Of a DNA stretch of 21,376 nt, positions 7,181-14,237 are shown piece after piece. The stretch is from contig CANFOR010000018.1 of the NCBI GenBank assembly GCA_947448675.1, forward strand, positions 1-21,376, read 5' to 3'. Each line of letters opens with the position of its first letter. Positions within the stretch are counted from its first letter, which is position 1. The notes beneath the pieces were generated by a model that saw nothing but the letters and a program-made list of their open reading frames with translations, did not search any database and was not told where the DNA came from. The translations under genes were made by a program, and so were the position numbers. Origin of the DNA: Betaproteobacteria bacterium. GTDB taxonomy: Bacteria > Pseudomonadota > Gammaproteobacteria > Burkholderiales > Burkholderiaceae_C.

Positions 7181-8671
7181 ATGATGCTGACCACAAACTC
7201 CTCAAATGGCCTCGTTAAAACCGCTGGCCTGTCGCTCACCGAGCAGCTCAGTGCGCGCTTTGCCGAGCGCATTCGCAACCGCTTGTTGGTACCCGGCACG
7301 CGCTTACCCTCGGTGCGCCAATGCGCTACCAGCCAGGGCGTAAGCCCCTCTACTGTGGTGGCGGCTTACGACGTGCTCTTGGCCCAGGGTTTAGTAGAAG
7401 CGCGCAAGCAACGTGGATTTTTTGTCCGTGAATCAAGTGTAAAAACACCGCTATCGCCCGTGGAATATGCGCATGAAGCTATTAAAAAAGGAGCAATACA
7501 TGCGCCCACACTGGCGCCTGCGCTGCGGCCTGTCACGCCCAATCCGTCCAATGCCACGGCCTTGATCCGTGGCATGTTCCACCCCGGTGGCAATAAAGCG
7601 CAGCCGGGCATGGGCGTGTTTCCACCGGCTTGGTTGGAGTCCACTTTCATGCCGGCAGCGGTGCGCAAAGTGTGCACCACGCGCAATTTGCAAGAGTTTT
7701 CTTTGCAATACGGCCACCCTTTGGGTGATGCGCACTTGCGCAACTTGCTGGCGCAAAAACTCTCTGGCTTGAGCATCCCGACTGTACCGGAGCATATCAT
7801 TACCACGGTAGGCGCAACCCACGCGCTGGACATTGTCAGCCGTACACTTTTGCGCGCTGGCGACCCGGTAATGGTTGAAGAACCTGGCTGGGCGGTGGAG
7901 TTTGCGCGGCTCGACGCACTGGGCATGCGCATTTTGCCGGTGCCACGTGGCCCCGACGGCCCTGACTTGGCAGTAATGGCGCGCTACTGCGAAGCGCATG
8001 CGCCCAAGCTCTTCGTCAGCGTGAGCGTGCTGCACAACCCCACGGGCTACTCGCTCACGCCTGGCGCCGCGCACCGCGTGCTCACCCTGGCGAACCAACA
8101 CAACTTCCATATTGTTGAAGACGACACCTACAGCCATATTGCCCCCGAGCACGCCACCCGCCTGTGCGCGCTCGACGGCCTGCAGCGAACGATTTACGTC
8201 AGCGGCTTTGCCAAAATTTTGGCGCCCAATTGGCGCATCGGCTTCTTGGCTGCGCCGTCCGACTTGGTAGAGCGCCTGCTCGACACCAAACTCCTGGCCA
8301 CACTCACCACGCCCGCCTTGCTAGAGAAGGCGCTGGCCATTTGCATCGAGCAAGGCCAACTGCGCCGCCACGCAGAGCGTATTCGCAGCAAGCTCGATGC
8401 GGCCCGCGCCCGCAGCGTCAAGCTCGCCTTGGCGCATGGTTGCAGCTTTGCCGCCGAGCCTGCGGGCCTGTTTGGTTGGGTTGATACTGGCGTCGACACC
8501 GACGCGCTCGCGCAGGCCATGTTGGACGAGGGCTATTTGCTGGCCCCAGGCGCGCTGTTCCACGCCAGCCGCAAAAGCAGCACACTGATGCGCATCAACT
8601 TTGCGACCACGCAAGACGCTGCGTTTTGGAAGGCATTTGTGCGCGTGCGGGGACGCTTGCCCGTGCGTTAG
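7181..8671 (+). CDS. MocR-type transcriptional regulator (GntR HTH fused to aminotransferase domain)
   Basis: 496 residues. Residues ~17-83 form a GntR winged helix-turn-helix (LTEQLSARFAERIRN, GTRLPSVRQCATSQGVSPST, GLVEARKQRGFFV). Residues ~125 to the end form a fold-type I aminotransferase domain with HNPTG (285-289), EDDTYSHI (313-320) and SGFAKILAPNWRIG with PLP Lys345. Such proteins use PLP and an amino-acid-like effector to control a neighbouring operon, here most likely the divergent lysE-eamA-aminotransferase-phzF genes and itself. The start is uncertain: GGAG at 7175-7178 precedes adjacent ATGs at 7181 and 7184, while an in-frame ATG at 7148 has no Shine-Dalgarno and falls next to the inverted repeat. 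The linker (about residues 98-110) is encoded by a repeat copy. Confidence 0.88.
   Translation: MMLTTNSSNGLVKTAGLSLTEQLSARFAERIRNRLLVPGTRLPSVRQCATSQGVSPSTVVAAYDVLLAQGLVEARKQRGFFVRESSVKTPLSPVEYAHEAIKKGAIHAPTLAPALRPVTPNPSNATALIRGMFHPGGNKAQPGMGVFPPAWLESTFMPAAVRKVCTTRNLQEFSLQYGHPLGDAHLRNLLAQKLSGLSIPTVPEHIITTVGATHALDIVSRTLLRAGDPVMVEEPGWAVEFARLDALGMRILPVPRGPDGPDLAVMARYCEAHAPKLFVSVSVLHNPTGYSLTPGAAHRVLTLANQHNFHIVEDDTYSHIAPEHATRLCALDGLQRTIYVSGFAKILAPNWRIGFLAAPSDLVERLLDTKLLATLTTPALLEKALAICIEQGQLRRHAERIRSKLDAARARSVKLALAHGCSFAAEPAGLFGWVDTGVDTDALAQAMLDEGYLLAPGALFHASRKSSTLMRINFATTQDAAFWKAFVRVRGRLPVR
7475..7507 (+). repeat. palindromic repeat element, copy E (in the mocR-like linker)
   Basis: GAAGCTATTAAAAAAGGAGC followed by AATACATGCGCCC resembles the repeat family (AGCTAT, A-rich loop, GNAGC, then a GCGC-type tail). 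It is read in frame as EAIKKGAIHAP, between the HTH and aminotransferase domains. The match is looser than between copies A and B. Confidence 0.4.
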
Positions 8672-8683
8672 GGCGCAACCCTA
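8669..8683. terminator. small hairpin between convergent mocR-like and tonB-like genes
   Basis: TAGGG-CGCAA-CCCTA forms a 5-bp stem in the 15-bp gap between two convergent stops, overlapping the mocR-like stop codon. Neither strand has a U-tract after it, so intrinsic termination is unproven. Confidence 0.3.
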
Positions 8684-8686
8684 GGC

Positions 8687-11086
8687 TTAGCGACCGCCAA
8701 AAAGCAAGCGCAGGCCGGAGTCAAAAGTCCACACACGCCGAATCTCGACCACATCGTAGTCGAGGTAGAGGTCGGGCGGAAAGGGCGCGTAAGGCCCTAA
8801 AGACAGCACAATTTGCCGGATGGCTTCGTCGACGGCGGGCAGGCCGCTGGAGCGGTTGAAGACCACGCTTTCGACGCTGCCGTCACGCCGCAGCGCCACC
8901 GTGACCAAGGGGTTTTCATAGGGGCCGGTTTTGGCCGTTTGCAGCAGGTTAAAGGGCGCGTTTTGCTCGACCTTTTGTCGCCAGCCCTCGGCCAACATCA
9001 TCAGTCGCATGTCGCGGTCGGTGCGGCCAAACAGTGTACGTCGGCGCGTATCGTCGGTGGCAGGCTTTTTGTCGGCGATGCGCGCGGACGGCGGGCTTTG
9101 GTTGCTGCTGGGCTGAGGATTGGGCGCCGGTGGCGTGGCCAAGGGCGCGCTACTGGCCACCGCCTGCGCGGCATTGCCCGCTGGATTGCTGGCCGTCGCT
9201 GGCTTGGCCGCGCTTCCAGCTGTGGCGGATGCGCCTTGGCCATTGGCCAAAGACGCAGCAGCTGCCGCTGCCGCACCGCGGGCTGCGGCAGCCAGTGCTT
9301 CGCGTTGCGCGGCCGCCACTGCGGCTGCATTGGCCGCCGCAGTGGCGGCAGCTTGTGCTTGGCGCTGGGCTTCTGCACGCGCGGCTTCTTGGCGCAATGC
9401 TTCTTGCTGTGCTGCTGCTTGCCGGGCTGCTTCCTGCTGCAAAGCTTGTTGCCGTTGCGCTTCCTGCTGCTGGGCCAATTGACGCGCGGCTTCTTGTTGG
9501 GCCGCTTGCAGTTGCAGTGCACGCTGGCGCGCTGCCTCTTGCTGCAGGGCCTGCTGGCGTTGGGCCTCTTGTTGCGCAGCAGCTTGTCGTGCTGCCTCTT
9601 GGCGCAGAGCTTCTTCCTGGCGCTGCGCTTCTTGTTTGAGTGCGGCTTGTCGTTGGGCCTCAGCCCGTGCGGCTTGTTGTTGTTGGGCTAACTGGCGCGC
9701 CGCCTCTTGCTTGGCGGCCTCTTGTTTAGCAGCTTCTTGACGCTGCGCTTCTTGCTGCTGTGCCTGCAGCTTGAGGGCTTGTTGGCGGGTGGCTTCTTGC
9801 TGGAGTAGTTCTTGTTTCTGCAGGTCTAGCTTTTGTGCTTCTTGGCGAGCCAGTTCTTGCTGTGCGGCTGCTTGGCGTTCGGCCTCTTGGCGTTTGCTTT
9901 CTTGTAGCAATGCAGCTTGGCGCTGCGCATCTAGCCGAGTGGCTTCTTGCTGCTGTGCGAGTTGCCGTGCCGCTTGTTGTTTGATGGCTTCTTGCGCCTG
10001 GGTTTCTTGGCGTTCGGCTTCTTGGCGCGCAGCCTGTAGTTTTAAGGCTTGCAAGCGCGCAGCTTCTTGTTTGAGGGCTTCTTGTCGCAGTGCCTCTTGC
10101 TGGGCAGCGGCTACGCGCTCAGCTTCTTGGCGTTGGGCTTGTTGCAAGGCGGCTTGTTGTTGCACGACTGCAGCCTGTTGCTGCGCTTCGAGTCGCGCCG
10201 CTTCTTGTTGCTGGGTCAATTGGCGCGCAGCCTCTTGCTTGGTGGCTTCTTGTTTTTGCAGTTCGAGCCGCGCGAGCTCTTGCTTGTCTTGTTCCAATTT
10301 TTGCGCCACCAGGCGTTCGGCCTCTTGGCGCTCCGCTTCTTGTTTGAGTTTTTCGAGCTTTTGCGCTTCTTGGCGTTGTGCATCAGCAGCCTCTGCATCG
10401 CCAGCAGCTTTGGGGCTGCTGGCTGCTGGCATGGGTGCCATGGCAAAGTCGGCATCGGCGGTGATGTCGGGCATGGTGATCACGGGCATTTTGGCGGCGG
10501 TTAGCACGTTGGGTGGCACAAGGCGCGGGGCCGGTGGTTTAGCTTTTAGCTTAGGTGGCGGTGGTTTCGGCGGCGCTGTAGAGGCTTTGGCGGGGTTTGC
10601 TGCGGCCGCCTTGTTGCGTGCCGGTGGTGGTGGCTTTTGCAGGCGAACCACGCTCGGGCCCGCGGCCTCTGGCAGGGGTGGCTTGGGTGCTGGTGCTGGT
10701 GCTGGGCTGGCTGGGGCGGCTGTGCTGGGCGGTGGCAAGGCCGGTGTATTGAGCGCAAGGGGCGGCAGTGGCGTATTGTTGGGGGCGGGTGGTGGAGGCG
10801 GGGGGACGGGGCTTGTGTTGGGCGCAGCTGCATCGGGCAGTGGGGCCAGCAAGACAGACAGATCGGGCGCTTGCACGCGACGCTCGGCCTTGCGGAACAT
10901 GCTGCCAGGCACGCCTAAGCCGGGGATGTCGAACTGCAAAATCAACAAGAAGGCGTGAAACAGCAGCGAGATCAGCAGGGCATGCGAAAAGCGCAGACGT
11001 GGAAACTTCCAGCGCCCGCGTACGCGCCGCTTGCGCCGCGCGGGCGACTTAGGCTTGGTTTTGAGCGGTGGAGCGCTGGCTGGCAT
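8687..11086 (-). CDS. giant TonB/TolA-like energy transducer with Gln/Ala/Glu-rich pentad repeats
   Basis: 799 residues, against about 240 for E. coli TonB and 421 for TolA. Residues 1-31 are basic; 34-51 are one transmembrane anchor with S40-LLF-H44, the Ser-x3-His spacing used by TonB and TolA for coupling to ExbBD/TolQR. Residues ~84-195 are Pro-rich. Residues ~237-577 are built almost only from Q, A, E, R, K and L in a five-residue rhythm (EAxRQ), then an Ala-rich block to ~613 and a Pro/Ser linker. Residues ~690-799 (GWRQKVEQNAPFN, VTVALRRDGSVESVVF, RSSGLPAVDEAIRQIV, YAPFPPDLYLDYDVVEI, RRVWTF) are a TonB C-terminal domain. It should span the periplasm and pass proton-motive-force energy to an outer-membrane partner. 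No exbB/exbD or receptor gene is adjacent. The ATG at 11086 has only a weak AAGA upstream. Confidence 0.88.
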   Translation of the reverse strand: MPASAPPLKTKPKSPARRKRRVRGRWKFPRLRFSHALLISLLFHAFLLILQFDIPGLGVPGSMFRKAERRVQAPDLSVLLAPLPDAAAPNTSPVPPPPPPAPNNTPLPPLALNTPALPPPSTAAPASPAPAPAPKPPLPEAAGPSVVRLQKPPPPARNKAAAANPAKASTAPPKPPPPKLKAKPPAPRLVPPNVLTAAKMPVITMPDITADADFAMAPMPAASSPKAAGDAEAADAQRQEAQKLEKLKQEAERQEAERLVAQKLEQDKQELARLELQKQEATKQEAARQLTQQQEAARLEAQQQAAVVQQQAALQQAQRQEAERVAAAQQEALRQEALKQEAARLQALKLQAARQEAERQETQAQEAIKQQAARQLAQQQEATRLDAQRQAALLQESKRQEAERQAAAQQELARQEAQKLDLQKQELLQQEATRQQALKLQAQQQEAQRQEAAKQEAAKQEAARQLAQQQQAARAEAQRQAALKQEAQRQEEALRQEAARQAAAQQEAQRQQALQQEAARQRALQLQAAQQEAARQLAQQQEAQRQQALQQEAARQAAAQQEALRQEAARAEAQRQAQAAATAAANAAAVAAAQREALAAAARGAAAAAAASLANGQGASATAGSAAKPATASNPAGNAAQAVASSAPLATPPAPNPQPSSNQSPPSARIADKKPATDDTRRRTLFGRTDRDMRLMMLAEGWRQKVEQNAPFNLLQTAKTGPYENPLVTVALRRDGSVESVVFNRSSGLPAVDEAIRQIVLSLGPYAPFPPDLYLDYDVVEIRRVWTFDSGLRLLFGGR
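9356..10378 (-). repeat. minisatellite-like coding repeat (15-bp/5-residue units) in the tonB-like gene
   Basis: About 340 residues (237-577) follow a five-residue period of the type (E/Q)A(A/x)(R/K)(Q/L), that is, roughly 68 units of 15 bp. On the plus strand this shows as recurrent GCTTCTTGNNG blocks. Seventeen identical residues starting QQEAQRQQALQQEAAR occur at 505-521 and again at 540-556, exactly 35 residues apart, showing a tandem duplication of about 105 bp. Confidence 0.8.
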
Positions 11087-11106
11087 TCAAATGGTTTCTT
11101 GCGTGC

Positions 11107-11742
11107 TCATAGCACCCCGGCCACCACGTTGACCGTGATGGCGATGATGATGACGTTAAAGAAAAATGCCACCACGCTGTGCAACATGACCAGCTTGCGC
11201 ATGCTGCCCGAGCTGATGACTACATCGGAAGTTTGGCAACACATGCTCAGCACCAAAGAGAAATAACAAAAGTCCCAGTAGTCGGGCTGTTGGGTGCCTG
11301 GAAAGCCCAACAGGCCCGTCGCGAGGTAGTAGCTGTGCGCGTATTGCTGTGCAAAAATGATAGCAACAAACAGCCAAGTCAAAAAAATGGAACTGCTGGC
11401 CAAGGCAATGTCGGCCAGCGATTTGTCTTTGGCCGCATGCAGTTCACCCGATAAGGCCGCCAGCACAATGGCGCACAGGCCCAGGCTCATCAACAAAATA
11501 GGCCATTTCCCTTCGTTTTGCAGCTGCGCACGCTGGCGCATGCTCTGCGGCGTAGCACGCAGCATCAGCAGGGCCATCAGCATGAGAAACACCGCTACGC
11601 CCCCGTCAAAAGCCAGCAGCATGGCCCGGGTGGGTGGCAGCAGGCGAGAGAGCAATGCAAATAGGCCGACGGACACCAGCGCGGCCCCTAGTAAGCGGGG
11701 CCGACGAACCATTCGGGCAAGGCGGTGAGTGGTGACTGTCAT
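11107..11742 (-). CDS. DUF1345 family membrane protein
   Basis: 211 residues with about five transmembrane segments. The C-terminal half carries the DUF1345 pattern: WLFVAIIFAQQYAHSYYLAT, GFPGTQQPDYWDFCYFSLVL, then CQTSDVVISSGSMRKLVMLH and SVVAFFFNVIIIAITVN. The function of this family is unknown. The ATG at 11742 is preferred over longer in-frame starts because upstream residues are Cys/Asn-rich and unlike the family. A CATAAT -10-like hexamer (11749-11754) ends 6 nt before this ATG. The tonB-like gene follows after 20 bp on the same strand, so the two are probably co-transcribed. Confidence 0.85.
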   Translation of the reverse strand: MTVTTHRLARMVRRPRLLGAALVSVGLFALLSRLLPPTRAMLLAFDGGVAVFLMLMALLMLRATPQSMRQRAQLQNEGKWPILLMSLGLCAIVLAALSGELHAAKDKSLADIALASSSIFLTWLFVAIIFAQQYAHSYYLATGLLGFPGTQQPDYWDFCYFSLVLSMCCQTSDVVISSGSMRKLVMLHSVVAFFFNVIIIAITVNVVAGVL

Positions 11743-11859
11743 AGCCCAATTATGTGTGCGGTCGGCACAGGCCGTGTTACCGTTGTTTGCACGGACACAG
11801 GTTTTCCCTAATGTGTGAGCGCCGCAAATCTGCGACATTTCGTTTTCCAGTCGAACTAA

Positions 11860-11873
11860 ATATTGCGCAACAT
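11860..11873. promoter_or_regulatory. palindrome upstream of xylF (candidate regulator site)
   Basis: ATATTGCGCAACAT is an inverted repeat with six of seven pairs matching and a perfect TTGCGCAA core. It lies ~90 bp upstream of xylF in the 218-bp gap that also holds the DUF1345 promoter region. No binding protein can be assigned from sequence. Confidence 0.3.
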
Positions 11874-11892
11874 GATTTGGTAAGACCGGAAT

Positions 11893-11906
11893 TTGTCATT
11901 CGACAA
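11893..11906. promoter_or_regulatory. inverted repeat upstream of xylF, candidate operator for the ROK regulator
   Basis: TTGTC-ATTC-GACAA is a perfect 5-bp inverted repeat with a 4-bp spacer. It lies 55-68 bp upstream of the xylF ATG, where a repressor of the xyl operon would act. The downstream TAAATT/TTAACT region is only a weak -10 match, so the exact promoter is unclear. Confidence 0.35.
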
Positions 11907-11932
11907 GCGCGCTTTCAGTAAATTAACTCAAT

Positions 11933-11949
11933 GCCCTGCAGGGCTTTTT
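11933..11949 (+). promoter_or_regulatory. hairpin plus U-tract in the xylF leader
   Basis: GCCCTGCAGGGC is a perfect 12-bp palindrome (4-bp stem, TGCA loop) followed at once by TTTTT, then the Shine-Dalgarno GGAG (11951-11954) and the xylF ATG. It may act as a minimal attenuator or shape access to the ribosome binding site. An in-frame ATG at 11931 starts inside the hairpin but has no ribosome binding site. Confidence 0.35.
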
Positions 11950-11960
11950 CGGAGACTCGT

Positions 11961-12983
11961 ATGCAATTTAAACACCATCTAACCGCACTCGTTCTGGCAA
12001 CGGGGGCTATTTCGGCTTTTGCCCAAGCTACTGTGGGCGTGAGCTGGTCCAACTTCCAAGAAGAGCGTTGGAAGACCGACGAGGCTGCCATCAAGGCCGA
12101 GTTGGCCAAGTCGGGTGCCAAGTACATCAGCGCCGACGCAGGCGGTTCTGCTGAAAAGCAATTGGCCGACATCGACAGCCTGATCTCCAAAGGCGCCAAG
12201 GCGCTGATTATTTTGGCCATGGACAAAGACGCGATCTTGCCCGCCGTGAACAAAGCGAATCAGCAAAAGATCCCCGTCGTCGCCTATGACCGCTTGATCG
12301 AAGCGCCCGGCGTCTTCTACATTACCTTTGACAACGTCGAAGTGGGCCGCATGCAGGCACGCGCTATTTTGGCTGCCAAACCAAAGGGCAACTACGTGAT
12401 GATCAAAGGCTCGCCAACCGACCCGAACGCCAATTTCTTGCGCGGTGGTCAGCAAGAAGTGATTGATGCCGCTGTGAAAAAAGGCGACATCAAAATCGTC
12501 GGCGAGGAGTACACCGACGGCTGGAAGCCTGAAGTGGCACAGAAAAACATGGAGCAAATCATCACCAAAAACGCTGGCAAGATCGACGCTGTAGTGGCCT
12601 CGAACGACGGCATGGCTGGTGGTGTGGTCGCAGCTCTGACGGCCAAGGGCATTAAAGGCGTGCCAGTTTCTGGCCAAGACGGCGACCATGCTGCGTTGAA
12701 CCGCGTTGCACTGGGCCAGCAAACCGTGTCGGTTTGGAAAGATGCGCGAGTGCTGGGCAAAGATGCGGCTGCGGCTGCGGTGCAATTGGCAGGTGGCAAA
12801 GCGGTGACGGGCGCCAGCACCTGGAGCGGTGGCGAGAAGAAAGTTGCTCTGCAAGCGCAATTCTTGAAGCCTATTCCTGTGACGGCCAGCAACCTTGACG
12901 TAGTCGTCAAAGCCGGTTGGATCAAGAAAGAAGAGCTGTGCAAGGGCGTAGCCGCTGACAAAGCGCCCGCTGCCTGCAAGTAA
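11961..12983 (+). CDS. xylF: D-xylose ABC transporter substrate-binding protein
   Basis: 340 residues. Signal peptide 1-21 ends SAFA before QATVG. The mature protein follows XylF closely: VGVSWSNFQEERWKTDEAAI, ISADAGGSAEKQLADIDSLI, IPVVAYDRLIEAPGVFYITF then DNVEVGRMQA, KGSPTDPNANFLRGGQ, EEYTDGWKPEVAQKNMEQI, IDAVVASNDGMAGG and SGQDGDH. It binds xylose in the periplasm for the XylH permease. The start at 11961 has GGAG six nt upstream; the frame is open back to an ATG at 11931 that lacks a ribosome site. It is the first gene of the xyl operon, with a strong hairpin/U-tract behind it that would favour excess of the binding protein. Confidence 0.93.
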   Translation: MQFKHHLTALVLATGAISAFAQATVGVSWSNFQEERWKTDEAAIKAELAKSGAKYISADAGGSAEKQLADIDSLISKGAKALIILAMDKDAILPAVNKANQQKIPVVAYDRLIEAPGVFYITFDNVEVGRMQARAILAAKPKGNYVMIKGSPTDPNANFLRGGQQEVIDAAVKKGDIKIVGEEYTDGWKPEVAQKNMEQIITKNAGKIDAVVASNDGMAGGVVAALTAKGIKGVPVSGQDGDHAALNRVALGQQTVSVWKDARVLGKDAAAAAVQLAGGKAVTGASTWSGGEKKVALQAQFLKPIPVTASNLDVVVKAGWIKKEELCKGVAADKAPAACK

Positions 12984-13004
12984 ATTTATTGTTTGAGTGA
13001 GTAA

Positions 13005-13038
13005 AAACTGCGGGCCACAAGCCCGCGGTTTTGTTTTG
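13005..13038 (+). terminator. intercistronic rho-independent terminator-like hairpin between xylF and xylH
   Basis: GCGGGC-CACAA-GCCCGC is a 6-bp GC stem extended through one T-G wobble by AAAAC/GTTTT to 12 pairs, followed by GTTTTGTTTT. This is a strong intrinsic terminator shape inside an operon and probably allows only partial readthrough into xylH, giving more XylF than membrane components. Confidence 0.75.
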
Positions 13039-13046
13039 GAGAGCCC

Positions 13047-14237
13047 ATGAACCAAGCCATCGCATCGCTAAAGCAATCTGCTATTGATTGGCGACTCGTT
13101 TTAATGGGGCTCGTCTTGGTGGTAATCGCCTTGACCTTCAACCTCTTGTCGGGCGGGGTGTTTTTGTCGCCCGAAAACCTGTACAACATTGCGCAGCAAA
13201 CCGCCGTAGTGGGCATTGTGTCCACCGTGATCGTGTTGGTGATCGTGGCGCGACATATCGATTTATCAGTCGGCTCGGTGATGGGCTTTGTGGGCGTTTT
13301 GATCGCCACACTGCAATACACGGCGGGCTGGTCTTGGCAAGCGGCATCGCTGGCAGGATTGGCCGTGGCCATTGCCGTGTCGATGTACCAAGGTGCGCTC
13401 ACGGCCATGCTGGGCGTGCCATCCTTCGTCGTTACTTTGGGTGGTTTGATGTCGTTTCGTGGGGCTGCATTTTTAGTTGCAGACGGCAAAACCCAGCCCG
13501 TGAACGACGCGTTTTTTCAGCGCTTGGGTGGCGGCTATGAAGGCTCGATTGGCGTGAGCGCCAGTTGGTGGCTGGCCCTGCTGATGTGCGCAGCACTCGT
13601 ATGGGTAAGTTTTAGCCGCAGGCGGGCCAAGCAACGCTATGGCGTGCCCAATAACCCGCTGTGGTTGGATGTATTGATCGTGCTGGTGCCGATTGCCATC
13701 GTGCTGGGCTTTGCCGCCACCATGAATGCCTACCGCATTCCGAATAAAGACGCGCCCCAGGGCATTCCCGTACCGGTTTTGATTTGGGCTGCAACGGCCT
13801 TGGGTTTGTCGTTCTTGGTGCATCGCACCCGCTTTGGCCGCTATGTATTTGCGATGGGCGGCAACCCCGAGGCGGCGGCCTTGGTGGGCATTCCGGTGAA
13901 GCGGGTGACATTGATGTTATTCGCGCTAATGGGCGTCCTGATTACGATTGCAGCTATTGTTTCTATAGCACGTTTGAACGCCGGAACCAATTCACTAGGT
14001 ACCAGCATGGAGCTGTATGTGATTGCCGCGGCGGTCATTGGTGGCACGGCTTTGGCAGGTGGCAGCGGCTCGATTCTGGGCTCGGTCTTGGGCGCACTCA
14101 TCATGCAGTCCATCGACAGCGGTTTGCTGCTCTTGGATATTTCGATTGGTTACCGTTACGTCATCATTGGCCAGGTTTTGATCGCTGCCGTGGTGTTTGA
14201 TGTGCTTTACCGCAAATGGACCGGAGACACGGTATGA
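13047..14237 (+). CDS. xylH: D-xylose ABC transporter permease
   Basis: 396 residues with about ten hydrophobic segments. Family signatures: VVGIVSTVIVLVIVARHIDL then SVGSVMGFVG near the N-terminus, LGVPSFVVTLGGLMSFRGAA, YVFAMGGNPEAAALVGIPVK (the ATPase-coupling loop) and YVIAAAVIGGTALAGGSGSI. These match the RbsC/XylH sugar permease family, and the length and neighbours point to XylH. It forms the inner-membrane channel for xylose. The ATG at 13047 has GGAG six nt upstream. Its stop overlaps the ATG of the ATPase gene (ATGA). A weak inverted repeat copy lies near 13950-13970. Confidence 0.92.
   Translation: MNQAIASLKQSAIDWRLVLMGLVLVVIALTFNLLSGGVFLSPENLYNIAQQTAVVGIVSTVIVLVIVARHIDLSVGSVMGFVGVLIATLQYTAGWSWQAASLAGLAVAIAVSMYQGALTAMLGVPSFVVTLGGLMSFRGAAFLVADGKTQPVNDAFFQRLGGGYEGSIGVSASWWLALLMCAALVWVSFSRRRAKQRYGVPNNPLWLDVLIVLVPIAIVLGFAATMNAYRIPNKDAPQGIPVPVLIWAATALGLSFLVHRTRFGRYVFAMGGNPEAAALVGIPVKRVTLMLFALMGVLITIAAIVSIARLNAGTNSLGTSMELYVIAAAVIGGTALAGGSGSILGSVLGALIMQSIDSGLLLLDISIGYRYVIIGQVLIAAVVFDVLYRKWTGDTV
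13950..13970 (-). repeat. possible degenerate palindromic repeat copy F (within xylH)
   Basis: Reverse-strand TGCTATAGAAACAATAGCTG plus C matches the core of copy B at 16 of 21 positions. The encoded ITIAAIVSIARLNAG fits the normal permease family sequence, so this may be chance or a degenerate copy. Confidence 0.25.

Noticed and set aside
8813..9691. Plus-strand reading frame of 292 codons opposite the tonB-like C-terminus and repeat
   Set aside because: Antisense shadow of the repeat; no domain and no ribosome binding site.
9771..10958. Long plus-strand reading frame (395 codons) rich in Cys, Ser, Ala and Trp opposite the tonB-like gene
   Set aside because: It is the antisense of low-complexity Gln/Ala codons; the composition is not protein-like and the minus frame has clear TonB domains.
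11755..11838. Longer N-terminus for the DUF1345 protein
   Set aside because: The extra residues are Cys/Asn/Thr-rich, unlike the family, and overlap the likely promoter.
11931..11960. ATG at 11931 as the xylF start
   Set aside because: It would put ten extra residues (MPCRAFSETR) before a complete signal peptide and lies inside a hairpin; GGAG fits the ATG at 11961.
11979..13055. Minus-strand reading frame of 358 codons opposite xylF
   Set aside because: xylF on the plus strand is unmistakable; the antisense frame is Arg/His-rich without motifs.
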